From assembly GCA_029990175.1 (NCBI GenBank), contig JARKIP010000005.1, positions 50,519,001 through 50,583,000 of the forward strand: a stretch of DNA of 64,000 nucleotides. Reading direction: 5' to 3'. The stretch comes from Petunia secreta. Lineage: Eukaryota > Streptophyta > Magnoliopsida > Solanales > Solanaceae. Made by a program: the position numbers and the translations under genes. Positions 1 through 10,560 of this stretch are shown in pieces (within the stretch, counting starts at the first letter, position 1; each line of letters starts with the position of its first letter). The notes beneath the pieces were generated by a model. That model was not told the DNA's origin and did not search any database. It saw only the letters and a list, made by a program, of their open reading frames with translations.

Positions 1-1894
1 TTATTTTATTACGTGTGTTTGAATATATTTTAACGGTAGAAATCGGGATATGAGACATTGTTCTAATAAGTTAAATTTATAGTTTAAAGGGTAATTGAAC
101 CCCGATAATGGAATTGATTATATATTCGTACTCAGGGAGTTATTGGCATCCCGTAAATGTAATTTATTTTGGGTTTGGTAATGTTACTTTGAACCCTGTA
201 TATAAGCATGGACTGTGTATCATGTATACGAATAGGGTGTCCGGTTCCTAACCGGATTGTTCTAAGATGTAAGGAATGAAGCCTTTAACCTTATTAGATT
301 CATTTTTCTGCTTATTGAATAGAGCGGGATCGTTTGGCAGTGGACCCAAAAGATAACGACTTTGTTGAATAGCACTTTGGAATAAGCCAAGTGATTATAT
401 CCATTTATTTTGTTGCCTTTGGCCTTATGGATATTCTACGACGTGATCTTTACGTGTGTAGCTGCCAATAGGCGTACTCATTATGCCATAACTTTAGATT
501 TACATTATATATTATGTATTATACCTTGTTGTTGGTATTGCATTTAGTATAGAAGCATTACACTCTGATTGTGAGCATGCATATACTTCCCGGTAGTCGA
601 TGAGAGTCCCGCGCCGATTATATGTGTAGTAAATTGTGTGTTTACTATTATGTGTATTGATAAATATATGGATCCGGTTGCACGCCGCAACAGTATAAAT
701 ATATGGATCGGGTTGCACGCCGCAACAGTATAAATGTATGGATCGGGTTGCATACTACAATAATATAAATAAATGGATCGGATTGCACGCCGCAACAGTA
801 TAAATATTTGGATCGGGTTGCACTCCGCAATATATTGATGGGTTGCACGCCGCAATAGTATAAATATATGGGTCGGGTTGCACGCCGCAACAGTATAAAT
901 ATATGGGTCGGGTTGCACGCCGCAACAGTATAAATATAAGGATCGGTTTGCACGCCGCAACAGTGTAAATATATGGATCTGGTTGCACGCAACAACAATC
1001 TAACTATATGGATCAGGTTGCACGCCGCAACAATAAAAATATATGGATCTGGTTGCACGCCACAACCATATAAATATATGGATCGGGTTGCACGCCGCAA
1101 TAGTATAAATATATGGATCGGGTTTCACTCCGCAACAGTATAAATATATGGATCGGGTGGCACACCGCAACAGTATAAATATATGGATCTGGTGGCATTC
1201 CGCAACAATATTTACATATAATAAGATGTATTTCTGATTGTTGATCTATTTGAGATAGTTATATGTTCTGTCTATCTTATGTTCCTGGTTGTTTAAAATT
1301 GTATGATTCCATATGCATTTCCAGTTATTATCTGGCTCCGCCTTTTTTTAGTTGAAATAAGATAAATATAGTTCATTTTCTTTTCTTCTCCCTGGCTAGC
1401 ATATTTGCTTCTTTGAGGTTGCTAACCAGCCCCCACTTACTGAGTCCTTATGAGTCACTCCCTATTTATTCTTTTATTTTCTTGTTGTTTAGCAGATTCT
1501 GCCTCAGGACCCAGCCAGCCGCATTGTGATTGAGGAGCAATACGTTATCAGCTTTCTATGATGAGCCATCTTATTCATTGAGGCCACCAGTTGTAGATAT
1601 TGTAATTTATCTTATTTTTGCTCCCTTGAGGAGATGTATATATGTTTTGGACTTCTTAGATGTCTGATCTGGAAACCTTTAAACCTGGGTATTCTGGTAG
1701 TTAGCTATATTATTCAGACATCTTGTATTTATGTCCATCCTTGAGAGTTATCGTGTGTTGTTAACGTTTGGTTCATTTTGTTTCAAGGTAATTCTACATA
1801 AATTATGTCGGTTCAGTCAATAAGGTTCGCCCGACAGGTCTAGGGGAGGTAGTCGGGTGCCCGCACGGCCTAAACGAAAATTCGAGTTGTATTA
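1..1894 (+). repeat. LTR1 of tandem Ty3/Gypsy LTR array (left-truncated by window)
   Basis: The window opens inside an LTR. The same block (gtgtttgaatatatttta, then a stretch ending in ccccgataatgg) recurs at about 2880, 6030, 13590, 26150, 28075, 30005, 32460 and 36855, and inverted in E2. The LTR runs to the degenerate terminus near 1894 (GTATTA where other copies have GTGTCA) and is followed by a primer-binding site. It contains the longest 35-bp minisatellite of the array. There is no coding content; minus-strand ORFs here come from the minisatellite. Confidence 0.85.
655..1215. repeat. 35-bp minisatellite inside LTR1, about 16 copies
   Basis: A tandem repeat with a 35-bp period. Each unit carries ATGGATCGG, the dyad GTTGC-ACGCC-GCAAC and a TATAAATA box. 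Units differ by point changes (GGATCT, GGGTCG, TTTCAC) and one is shortened near 830. The period is not a multiple of three and lacks stops on the minus strand, so several overlapping minus-strand ORFs appear; I regard them as artefacts. The same locus in sister LTRs holds far fewer copies. Confidence 0.93.
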
Positions 1895-2149
1895 GTTGGT
1901 ATTAGAGCAAGGTTTAGAGTCTTTCTAGATCATGACAATGTCTAAAAGAGTCTCGTTGATCGGGCGGAAACGTCTGTATCTATCTACGAGAGGCTATGGT
2001 GGAATTTAGGAGTTTCCTTTCTTTCTTCCCCATTGTGTGTGAGTCTTCTTATCTGAGAATAAAGTTGTGAAGTTATCTTATTATCTGTTTGAGTTGTGCG
2101 TTAGACTCAAGCTCGTTCGAGGACGAACGAGAGTCTAAGTAGAGAATAA
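1895..2149 (+). mobile_element. 255-bp mini-internal domain between LTR1 and LTR2
   Basis: This is the whole internal region between two direct LTRs. It opens with a primer site (TGGTATTAGAGC at 1897-1908, one change from the usual initiator-Met type TGGTATCAGAGC). It continues with leader sequence matching the leader of E1 (7616 onward), then jumps to the hairpin (2102-2137) and purine-rich tract that precede a 3' LTR. There is no gag or pol. The same construction at 4621-4877 and 25223-25479 indicates one ancestral deletion copied by LTR recombination, or a genuine non-coding mini-element. Confidence 0.8.
2102..2137. other. conserved hairpin upstream of the polypurine tract
   Basis: Arms CTCGTTCG and CGAACGAG enclose the loop AGGA. 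The stem is extended outward by TAGACTC and GAGTCTA, with a small bulge on the left. It lies immediately before the purine tract and LTR start at about 2150. Matching copies occur at 4830, 12829 and 25432, with decayed ones at 17397 (reverse), 32003 (reverse) and 36070. Confidence 0.8.
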
Positions 2150-3515
2150 TAAAACGACCTAAGGTAGTCATTTTGGATGTTAGAACACCGATTGGCATGC
2201 CGGCATTCATAAAATCTTCATAAGGTCTATTAGGACCTGTGTGTAAAATTTGAACCAAATCGGACTTTGTTTTGTAGGTGTCGGAAGAAGGGTTTAGTTT
2301 CCATTGTCGGTAAATCTTAAAAAGAGGTTTTCGAGCTCGATTTTGACGATTGAGCTCTGATTCGAAATCCCAAAGTGACATTAGGTTCGTATGGTAACTT
2401 TTGACCTTTGTGAATTTTTCGATGTGAATTCCGAGGTCGTTCGAATGGTTTCCGTATAGTTTCAAAAATAAATAATTTGATTTCCTTTTGTTTAATTTAT
2501 ATCTTGAGTTTCGAGAATTGGATTTAAGGTCCGTCTTAGCGAGCAAGTCACATAAACTTTGTATAACTCTCTCGAGAAATTTGGGATCATTTCGAGGTTT
2601 TTAGGGTTCTGTTTTCATTGTCGGCATTGTAGTAAGTTTTCAAAAAAAAAAACAAAAAAAAAAGAAGAAGAAAGAAATGAGTAACTCGGTTAGCTAAGGG
2701 ATATAATCCCTTGGCAGCTACATTTCATAGGGAGAAGATTAAACAGAAACAACAAATCAAAGAAGAAAGAAAATGTAAAGAGAAAGAAAAAGGGAAAGGA
2801 AATGGAGAAAAAAGGTAGAACTTTTATCCCGAAACCTCCAGGTAATGATATATTCATTATTTTAGTTTATTATGTGTGTTTGAACATATTTTAATGGTAG
2901 AAATCGGGATATGAGACATTGTTCTAATAAGTTAAATATATAGTTTAAAGAGTAATTGAACCCCGATAATGGAATTGATTTTATATTCGTACTCAGGGAG
3001 TTATGCGCAACCCGCAAATATAATTTATTTAGGATTTGGTTATGTTATTTTGAAACCTGTATATAAGCCTGGACTGCATATCGTGTATACAAATAGGGTA
3101 TCGCGTTCCTAACGGGATTGTTTCAAGATGTAAGGAATGAAGCCTTTAGCCTTATTAGATTCATTTTTATGCTTATTTAATAGAGTGGGATCGTTTGGCA
3201 GTGGACCCAAAAGATAAAGCAGTTGTTGAATAGCACTTTGGAAAAAGGCAAGTGATTATATCCATTTCTTTGGTGGCCTTTGGCCTTATGGATATTGTGC
3301 GTCGTGTTCCTTACGTGTGTAGCTGCCGATAAGCATACTTATTCCGCCTTAGCTTTGGATTTACATTATATATTTTACATTATGCCTCGTTGATGGTATT
3401 GCATTGAGCATAGAAGCATTGCACTCTAATTGTGAGCTTGCATATACTTCCTGGTAGTCGATGAGAGTCCCGCACTGGTGATATGTGTAGTAAATTGTGT
3501 GTTTACTATTATGTG

Positions 3516-3695
3516 TATTGTTAAATATATGGATCGGGTTGAGCGCCGCAGCATTATTAATATATGGATCGGGCTTCACGCCGCGACAGTATAAATAAAT
3601 GGTTCAGGTTGCACGCCACAAATGTATAAATATATGGATAGGGTTGCACGCCGCAGCAGTATAAATACAACGATCGTGTGGCACGCCGCAACAAT
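3516..3695. repeat. 35-bp minisatellite in LTR2, about 5 copies
   Basis: This is the same 35-bp unit as in LTR1, reduced to about five diverged copies at the homologous LTR position. It ends at the shared flank TATTTACATA. Confidence 0.85.
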
Positions 3696-3854
3696 ATTTA
3701 CATAAAATAAGATATATTTCTGATTGTTGATATTCTTGGGATACCTATATGTTCTGTCTATCTTATATTCCTGGTTGTTTATGAGTTTATGATTCTATAC
3801 GTATTTTTGGTTATTATCTGGCTCCGCCTTTTTATAGTTGAAATAAGATAAATA

Positions 3855-4330
3855 TGGTTCATTTGCTTTTCTTCTCCCTGGCTAGCATAATATGCTTCTT
3901 TTAGATAGCTAGCCAGCCTCCACTTACTGAGTCCTTATGAGTCACTCCCTATTTTTCTTTCGTTTTCTTGTCGTTCGGCATATTCTGCCCCAGGACCCAG
4001 CCAGCCGCATCGTGATTGAGGAGCAAAATGTTATTAGCTTTCTACGGTGAGCCATCTTGTTCATTGAGGCCACCAGCTTTCTACGATGAGCCATCTGGTT
4101 CATTTTCTTTTCTTCTCCCTGGCTAGCATATATGCTTCTTTGAGGTGGCTAGCCAGCCCCCACTTACTGAGTCCTTATGAGGCACTCCCTATTTGTTCTT
4201 TTTTTTCTTGTTGTTCATCAAATTTTGCCCCAGGACCCAGCCAGCCCGTTGTGATTGAGGAGCAACACGTTATCAGCTTTCTACGATGAGCAATCTTATT
4301 CATTGAGGCCACCAGTTATAGATATTGTAA
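3855..4330. repeat. roughly 240-bp tandem duplication inside LTR2
   Basis: The block running from the CTCCCTGGCTAGCAT motif through CCAGGACCCAGCCAGCC to the CATTGAGGCCACCAG motif occurs twice in direct order, first from about 3855 and again from about 4099. Other LTRs in the array have it once. The second copy carries its own substitutions. Confidence 0.8.
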
Positions 4331-4620
4331 TTTATCTTATTTTTTCTCCCTTCAAGAGATGTGTATATGTTTTGGATTTCTTAGATGTCTGATCTTGAAA
4401 CCTTTAAACCTGGGTATTCTGGATAGTTAGCTGTATTATTCAGACAGCTTGTATGTATGTCAATCAATGAGAGTTATCTTGTGTTGTTAATGTTTGGTTC
4501 ATTATGTTTCAAGGTGCTTCTACATAAATTATGTCAGTTCAGTCAATCGGGTTCGCCCGACAGGTGTAGGGGAGGTAGTCGGGTGCCTGCACGGCCTAAG
4601 CAAAAATCTGTGTTGTGTCA

Positions 4621-4877
4621 GTTGGGATCAGAGCAAGGTTTAGAGTCTTTCCAGATCGAGACAATGTATAATAGAGTCTCGTTGATCGGGCGGAGACGTC
4701 CGTATCTACCTATGAGAGGCTATGGTGGAATTTAGGCGGTTTTCTATCTATCTTCCCCGTCGTGTGTGAGTCTTCTTATCTGAGAATAGAGTTGTGCAAG
4801 TTCTCTTGTTATTTGTGTGAATTTTGCTTTAGACTCAAGCTCGTTTGAGGACGAACGAGAGTCTAAGTGGAGAAAAA
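4621..4877 (+). mobile_element. 257-bp mini-internal domain between LTR2 and LTR3
   Basis: It has the same structure as 1895-2149: primer site TGGGATCAGAGC (4623-4634), leader, hairpin (4830-4865) and purine tract AAGTGGAGAAAAA, with no coding region. LTR3 starts at TGAAATGACC (4878). Confidence 0.82.
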
Positions 4878-5319
4878 TGAAATGACCTTAGGTAGTCGTT
4901 TCGGAAGTTAGAACTTTGATTGGCATGCCGACATTCTTAAAATCTTCATAAGGTCCATTAGGACCTGTGTGTAAAATTTGAACCAAATCGGACTTCGTTT
5001 GGTAGGTGTCGGAAGAAGGTTTTAGTTTCCGTTGTCTGTAAATCTTAAAAAGAGGTTTTCGAGCTTTATTTTTGCGAATGAGCTCCGATTCAAAATCCGA
5101 AAGTGTCTTTAGGTTCATATGGTCATTTGTGACCTGTGTGAATTTTTGGAAGTGAATTCCGAGGTCGTACGGATAATTTAAAGTACTGAAAATAAATAAT
5201 TTTATTTCTTTTTGTTTAATTTATATCTTGAGTCTCGAGAATTTGATTCGAGGTCTGTCTTTGCGAGCACGTTACATAAATTTTGTATAACTTGTTCGAG
5301 AAATTTGAGATCATTTCAA
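4878..5319 (+). repeat. LTR3, left part, interrupted by E1
   Basis: The first 442 bp of an LTR, matching the start of LTR2. It breaks off at GATCATTTCAA where E1 begins and resumes at 24285 with TCGC followed by a T-run and TAGGGTTCCG, which is the expected continuation. The flanks do not form a clean target duplication (TTCAA versus TCGCT), consistent with an old insertion. Confidence 0.85.
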
Positions 5320-7601
5320 TGAAACGACCTTAAGTAGTCGTTTCGGGAATTAGGACCTCGATTGACGTGCCTTCAATTTTAAAAGCATCGTAAGGACCAT
5401 CCCGACTTGTCAGTAAAATTTGAGCTAAATTAGACCTCGTTTGGTAGGCATCGGAAGAAGGTTTCAGTTTTCGTTAGCGATAAATCGTAAAAAATGAGGT
5501 TTTCGAGCACAATTTTGGCGAATGAGCTCCGATTCGAAATCTGGAAGCGTCGGTAGGTTCGTATGGTCATTTATGACATATGTAAATTTTTGAAGTGAGT
5601 TTCGAGGTTGTTCGGTTGATTTCGGATAAAGTTCCGAAAGAATTAATAATTTGGTCCTTTTTCCTTTTAATTCGTATCTGGAGTTTCAGGAGTCCGATTT
5701 GAGATTTGCCTTGGCGAGAATATTACATATATTTTTTATAACTTACTTGAAAATTTTGGGATCATTTCGACTTCTGTAGGGTTCCATTTTAATTTTAATC
5801 GTCGTAGCGAATTTATTTTAAAAAAAATTAGCAAGGTCGGTTAGCTAAGGGATTTAATCCCTTAGCAGCAGCAAGTTATGATATAATGACAGAAACATGC
5901 GAACAAAGATAAGAAAGGAAAGGCTAGAAAAGAAAGATAAAAAAAGGGTAAAAGAGGTGGAAAATAGTGGAATTTCTACCCCAAATCTCCAGGTAATAAT
6001 GTTAACTCATTATCTTAGCTTATTACGTGTGTGTGAATATATTTTTACGGTAAAAATATGGATATTAGACATCGCCCTAATGACTTAAATTTATAGTTTA
6101 AATGGTCAATTGGCCCCCTGATGATGGAAATGATTATATATTCGTACTCAGTAAGTTATAGGCAACATATAAATGTAATTTATTTAGGGTTTGGTTATGT
6201 GAATTTGAACCCTGTACATAGGCCTGGCCTACATATTGCGTATGCGAATAGGTATCAAGTTCCTAACTGGATTGCCCTAAGACATAAGGAATGAAGCCTT
6301 CAGCTTTATTTGATATAATTTTTCTGCTTATTGAACAGAGCGGGATCGTTTTGCAGTTAATCCAAATGAAAAAGCAGTTGTGGAGTAGCAGGACTAGCTT
6401 TGGACTACGGTAAGTGTTTATATCCATTTCTTTGGAGGCACCTGGCCTCGTGGATTTTCTACCACGTGTTCTTTAGGTGTGTAGCTGCCGGTAGGCGTAC
6501 TCATTACGCCTTAGCCTTGGATTTAGATTGTATATTATATGTTATGTCCTGTTGTTGGTATTGCATTGAGGATCTGAGCATTGTACTCTGGCTGTGAGTT
6601 GGCATCTACTTCCTGGCTGTCAATGAGAGCCCCGCGCCGGTGAAGGGTTATTATTGCATTATATTACATTCATATGCATTACATTGCATATCATATCGGG
6701 TGCAGGAGTATTCCGCCCTAGGAGCAGGATTATTCCGCTCTTATGTCAGATATTGAGTGCAAGAGTATTCTGCCTCAGCTTTACATTATATCGGGTGCAG
6801 GAGTATTTCTCCCCAGGAGAAAGCAGGAGTATTCCGCCTCTGGTTTATATTATATCGGGTGCAGGAGTATTCCGCCCCAGGAGTAGGAGTATTCAGCTCC
6901 AGTTGATTATCAGATTGGATTCCCCTCGAATGCAGGAGTATTCCGCTTCGGGATGGGATTACGGACACATGTGATCCTTTGTATCATATTTTATTTCATC
7001 TCATTTCATACCATTGTGTAGACTTTCTGTACATGACTACTGTTCGGCTTATATGTGCATTGCTTATTTGTTGATTGTTGTCTGGTTCCGTTATCCTTAC
7101 TAGCGTATCTATTTTTCGAGGTTGCTAGTTTGTTCGCACTTATTGAGTCCTTATGACTCACCCCCTATTAGTTCTTGTGTTTTCTTGTCGTTCGGCAGTA
7201 TCTGCTCCAGGACCCAGACATCCACATCATGATTGAGGAGTAATACATTTTCAGCTGTCTACGGTGAGCCATCTTGTTCATTGCGGCCACCAACTTCAGA
7301 TATTACAGTTTTCCTTACTTTTGCTCCCTTCGGGAGGTGTGTATATCTTTTGGTCTTCTTAGATGTCTGATCTGGAAACGTTTAAAACTGTGTATTCTGG
7401 GTAGTTAGTTGTATTATATTCAGATAGCTTGTATGTTTGTCTATCCTTGAGAGTTATCTTATGTTGTCAAAGTTTGGTTCATTTTCATTTCAAGGTAATT
7501 CTTCATAATTTATATCGATTCAGTCAATAGGGTTCGCCTGACAGGTTTAAGGGAGGTGGTCGGGTGCCCGCACGGCCTAACCGAGAATTCAGGGTGTGTC
7601 A
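5320..7601 (+). repeat. E1 5' LTR (2282 bp)
   Basis: It runs from TGAAACGACC (5320) to GGTGTGTCA (7601). The central variable region holds a repeat different from the array LTRs (6697-6955). The perfect dyad GCTAAGGGAT-ttA-ATCCCTTAGC lies at 5844-5866, followed by an A/G-rich stretch. The flanks remain recognisably homologous to the array LTRs, so E1 belongs to the same family but a different LTR subfamily. Confidence 0.88.
6697..6955. repeat. GCAGGAGTATTCCGC repeat cluster in E1 5' LTR
   Basis: About seven short units built on GCAGGAGTATTCCGC, partly arranged in composite units with GGTGCAGGAG and TTATATTATATCGG. The core GGAGTATTCC is a near-palindrome. The same cluster lies at 14262-14575, and inverted at 15640-15945 and 22275-22585. 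Confidence 0.85.
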
Positions 7602-7603
7602 GT

Positions 7604-7615
7604 TGGTATCAGAGC
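7604..7615 (+). other. E1 primer-binding site
   Basis: TGGTATCAGAGC lies two bases after the LTR end. It is the usual plant LTR-retrotransposon primer site complementary to the 3' end of initiator methionine tRNA, and it fixes the LTR boundary. Confidence 0.92.
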
Positions 7616-7794
7616 CCAGTCTAGAATCTTTCCAGATCATGACAATGTCTAATAGAGTCTCGCTGATCGGGCGGAGACGTCTGTACCTATCTACGAGAGG
7701 TTGTGGTGGCATTTAGGCAGTTTCCTTTCTTTCTTTCCCTGCCGTGCGTGAGTTTTCTTATCTGAAGTTAAATATTTCTAATTTTCTGCAGTAA

Positions 7795-9135
7795 ATGGTG
7801 AGAACGTGCGCGAATGTTCAGCGAAAGGCGGAGGAGCCAGCGGTCGCCCCTATTCCTGCTGCTCCGCGAGGTGGTGGTGTTGGTCGCAGTAGAGGTCGTG
7901 GTCGAGTCAGAGATAGAGTTGCCCAGGCCGCGAGGATGGTGGATCATGTTGATCCTGCTGCAGAGGTTCCGGTAGTGCCATCTTTTGTTGGGCAGGGGGA
8001 GCAGGGCTTATTCGTTTCCCCCGCACTTCATGACGCTTTTATGAGATTTTAGGGACGCAGATGCCCAGGGACCTCCTATTCCTCAGGCTGCCGTAGATGC
8101 TCATATTCCTCAGCTTGCTGTAGATGCTCCTATTCCTCAGGCTGCTGTAGATGCTCCTATTCCTCAGGCTGTCGTAGATGCTCCTATCCCTCAGGAAGCT
8201 CCTCAGGCTGCGGTAGATATTGGTTCTCAGGTTCAGGAAGCCCCCATTCCAGCTCCACATGTAGCCTCAGCATTTCATGTTCCAGGTGGTCATGTTCTAG
8301 AGGTAGCAGGCCAAGTTGATGATCCGACAAGGCTGCATTATTTTATCTGACTTAGTCCTCCAAAGTTCTCTGGTCAGAAATCCGATAAGCTTAAGCCTCG
8401 TGAGTTTCTTGATGAATGTCAGCGTATCTTAGAGGCCCTTGGATATCTTTTGCAATATGGAGTTGATTATACTGCCTTCCAGTTTGAGGGTCCGGCTTTA
8501 GCTTGGTGGACCGCACTCCGATCAGCTAGGCAGGGCTTACCTAAGCTGACCTGGAGTGAGTTCTCCCATCGATTTATGGAGAATTTTTTCCCTCGCAGTC
8601 AGCAGGATGAGAAGAGGAGACAGTTTGAGAGGATTGGACAGGGTAACCTGTCAGTCACAGAGTACGAGCTTTTGTTTTCAGAGATGTCCAGCTATGCTCC
8701 AGATCTCGTGCCGGAGCTCAGACGTTTTATTGATGGGCTTTCTCCTCATTTGGCGTTCCTAAATGCCTCGTGAGATTGAGGCTGGTACCCTATTTGATGT
8801 CGCTGTTAATATTGCCAGGAGGTATGAGGCCTATCATAGATTGGAGATAGAGGAGTTAGAGCGAGAGAGTAAGAGATCTCGTGGTCCAGGGGTTTCTAGT
8901 ACCTCGTATGGAAGTAGGAGTTATCAGCAGCAGAGTAGGCCTTCTGTCAGACCAGCTAAGTTTCCAGCGCGTGGTTCTCAGAACGCGCCTCCTTCTTCTC
9001 AGGGTCAGTTTGGGTTTCGCCCGCGATATCAGTCTCAGTTTGATCAGCGTAGATTTTGTTCAGGGTGCTTTATCTGTCAGGATCCAGGGCATCATAAGAA
9101 GAATGTTGTTATCTCCATCAGCAGGGTAGTAGCTG
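7795..9135 (+). pseudogene. gag: E1 gag (broken)
   Basis: Gag would be the nucleocapsid polyprotein of the element. ATG at 7795 opens a basic, Ala/Pro/Gly-rich N-terminus (VGRSRGRGRVRD) that hits a stop at about 8050. A repeat-rich linker follows in another frame. The retrotransposon-gag core lies at about 8350-8770 (FEGPALAWWTALRS, RRQFERIGQGNLSVTEYE), then a basic tail (ELERESKRSRGPG) in a further frame. The zinc knuckle CFICQDPGHHKK (about 9080) loses its last cysteine to a frameshift. At least three frame changes and an in-frame TGA near 8348 rule out a functional Gag. Confidence 0.9.
8083..8230. repeat. 27-bp in-frame repeat in E1 gag linker
   Basis: About four to five tandem copies of a 27-bp unit encode AAVDAPIPQ-like nonapeptides, with a shortened EAPQ unit near the end. 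Being a multiple of three, it preserves reading frame. It makes a Pro/Ala-rich flexible spacer between the Gag N-terminus and core. Confidence 0.85.
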
Positions 9136-9160
9136 TCTTTCCCCTCGCCTTCCAGCGCCT

Positions 9161-9931
9161 ATGCTGCAGCAGCCTCAAGGTGCCCCTCCAGAGTCTCAGC
9201 CAGTTAGAGGTGCACCACCACCCGGTACAGGTCGTGGGCGTGGTCCTAGTGGTCCCTCTAGAGGTGGTCGTCAGGGTAGTGGCTCAGCTCATCCGCAGAG
9301 ACAGCTGTATGCACTGCCGACCAGGCAGGATGCCGAGGCATCCCCAGCTGTTGTTGCAGGTATTTTATCTGTTTGTGGTCGCGATGCATATTCTTTAGTG
9401 GATCTGGGATCTACATATTCATATGTATCTACTTATTTTGCTTCGGGCTTTCATGTTGATTATATGCGTCTTCGTGATCCATTTTGTGTTTCTACTCCTA
9501 TTGGAGACATTATCATTTTGAATCAAATTTATCCAGCTTGTACCATATCTTTTGGGGGTCGTGAGACACTAGTAGATCTTCTAATTCTATATATGGTTGA
9601 TTTTGATGTTATTATTGGCATGGATCGGCTGGCGCCGTGTCATGCCACATTAGATTGTCATGCCAAGTCTCTTCAGTTGTCTCTTCCTTATTCAACACCG
9701 GTGGTGTGGCAGGGCTCTTATTTGCCACCCATAGGGCATATTATATCTTTCCTGAAGGCAAAGCGGATGATGGTTAAAGGGTGTTCAGCATATCTTGCCA
9801 TGGTTCGAGATACCACTGTGGAGATTCCATCTCTTGATTTTGTTCCTGTCGTTAGGGAGTTCCCTGACGTGTTTCCAGATGATTTTCCAGGACTTCCTCC
9901 TGATCGAGAGATCGATTTTGGCATTGATTAG
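9161..9931 (+). pseudogene. pol: E1 protease segment of pol
   Basis: This is a retropepsin-like aspartic protease region, open for 256 codons. It begins with a Gly/Arg/Pro-rich Gag tail (GRGRGPSGPSRGG), then HPQRQLYALPTRQDAEASPAVVAG. The catalytic segment reads SLVDLGSTYSYVS, where the usual Asp-Pro/Ser-Gly is Asp-Leu-Gly. IIGMDRL follows further on. The linker VVREFPDVFPDDFPGLPPDREIDF leads into RT (shown in part: FPDVFPDDFPGLPPDREIDF). A small deletion at 9928-9933 makes the TAG stop and shifts RT into the next frame. Confidence 0.88.
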
Positions 9932-10560
9932 TGCCAGGGACTCAGCCTATTTCTATCCCTCCTTATCGCATGGCCCCATCAGAGTTGAAGGAGCTGAAGG
10001 AGCAGTTGCAAGATTTGCTTGATAAGGGGTTCATTAGGCCGAGTATTTCTCCATGGGGTGCTCCTGTTCTATTCGTGAAAAAGAAAGATGGGACTATGCG
10101 GATGTGTATTGATTATCGTCAGCTAAATAAGGTCACCATCAAGAACAAGTACCTGTTGCCTCGCATTGATGATTTGTTTGATCAGTTGCAGGCTACCAAA
10201 TTCTTTTCTAAGATCGATCTATGATCTGGTTATCATCAGCTAAAGATTCGTGAGTCAGATATCTCGAAGACTGCTTTTAGGACTCGTAACGGCCATTATG
10301 AGTTCCTAGTTATGTCTTTTAGGTTGACTAATGCCCCTGCAGCCTTTATGGATCTCATGAACTGGGTGTTTAAGCCATTCCTTGATTCCTTTATCATTGT
10401 CTTCATTGATGATATTTTATTTATTCTCGTAGCCGCGAGGAGCATGACTATCATCTGAGGGTGGTTCTTCAGACCCTCCGTGATCGTAAGTTGTATGCCA
10501 AGTTTTCGAAATGTGAGTTTTGGCTTGATTCTGTGGCATTTTTGGGTCACGTGGTATCAA
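9931..10560 (+). pseudogene. pol: E1 reverse transcriptase (broken)
   Basis: This is the RNA-dependent DNA polymerase of a Ty3/Gypsy element. The segment opens with YRMAPSELKELKEQL and continues through GFIRPSISPWGAPVLFVKKK, DYRQLNKVT and FFSKIDL. A TGA at 10222 follows where other elements have Arg (CGA), the signature of C-to-T decay. Beyond it come SGYHQLKIRESDISKTAF, a degenerate LTNAPAAFMDLMN, and the catalytic FIDDIL near 10405. A one-base loss just after FIDDIL shifts the downstream KLYAKFSKCEF and FLGHVVS region out of frame. Confidence 0.92.

Larger units (their letters stand above)
2150..4620 (+). repeat. LTR2 (complete, about 2.47 kb)
   Basis: A full LTR from TAAAACGACC (2150, degenerate TG start) to TGTTGTGTCA (4620). 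It contains the AAGGGAT-ata-ATCCCTT dyad near 2697, a short 35-bp array (3516-3695) and a local tandem duplication (3855-4330). The primer site follows immediately. The large size, initiator-Met primer site and relation to E1 suggest a Tekay/Del-like chromovirus family. Confidence 0.85.

Noticed and set aside
512..1198. Several long overlapping minus-strand ORFs (repeated IYLYCCGVQPDP-like peptides), also at 24272, 26643, 28573, 30506 and 33017
   Set aside because: They are translations of the 35-bp minisatellite, whose period is not a multiple of three and which lacks minus-strand stops. All frames look open and nothing indicates a gene.
2073..2546. 157-aa minus-strand ORF across mini-internal domain and LTR2 start
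   Set aside because: Antisense to the LTR; partly recurs at 4888 in shorter form and is broken in other LTRs, so there is no sign of constraint.
6654..6974. ORFs over the GCAGGAGTATTCCGC clusters (also 14215, 15557, 22250)
   Set aside because: Repeat-derived reading frames inside LTRs, on both strands, with no domain and no codon signal.
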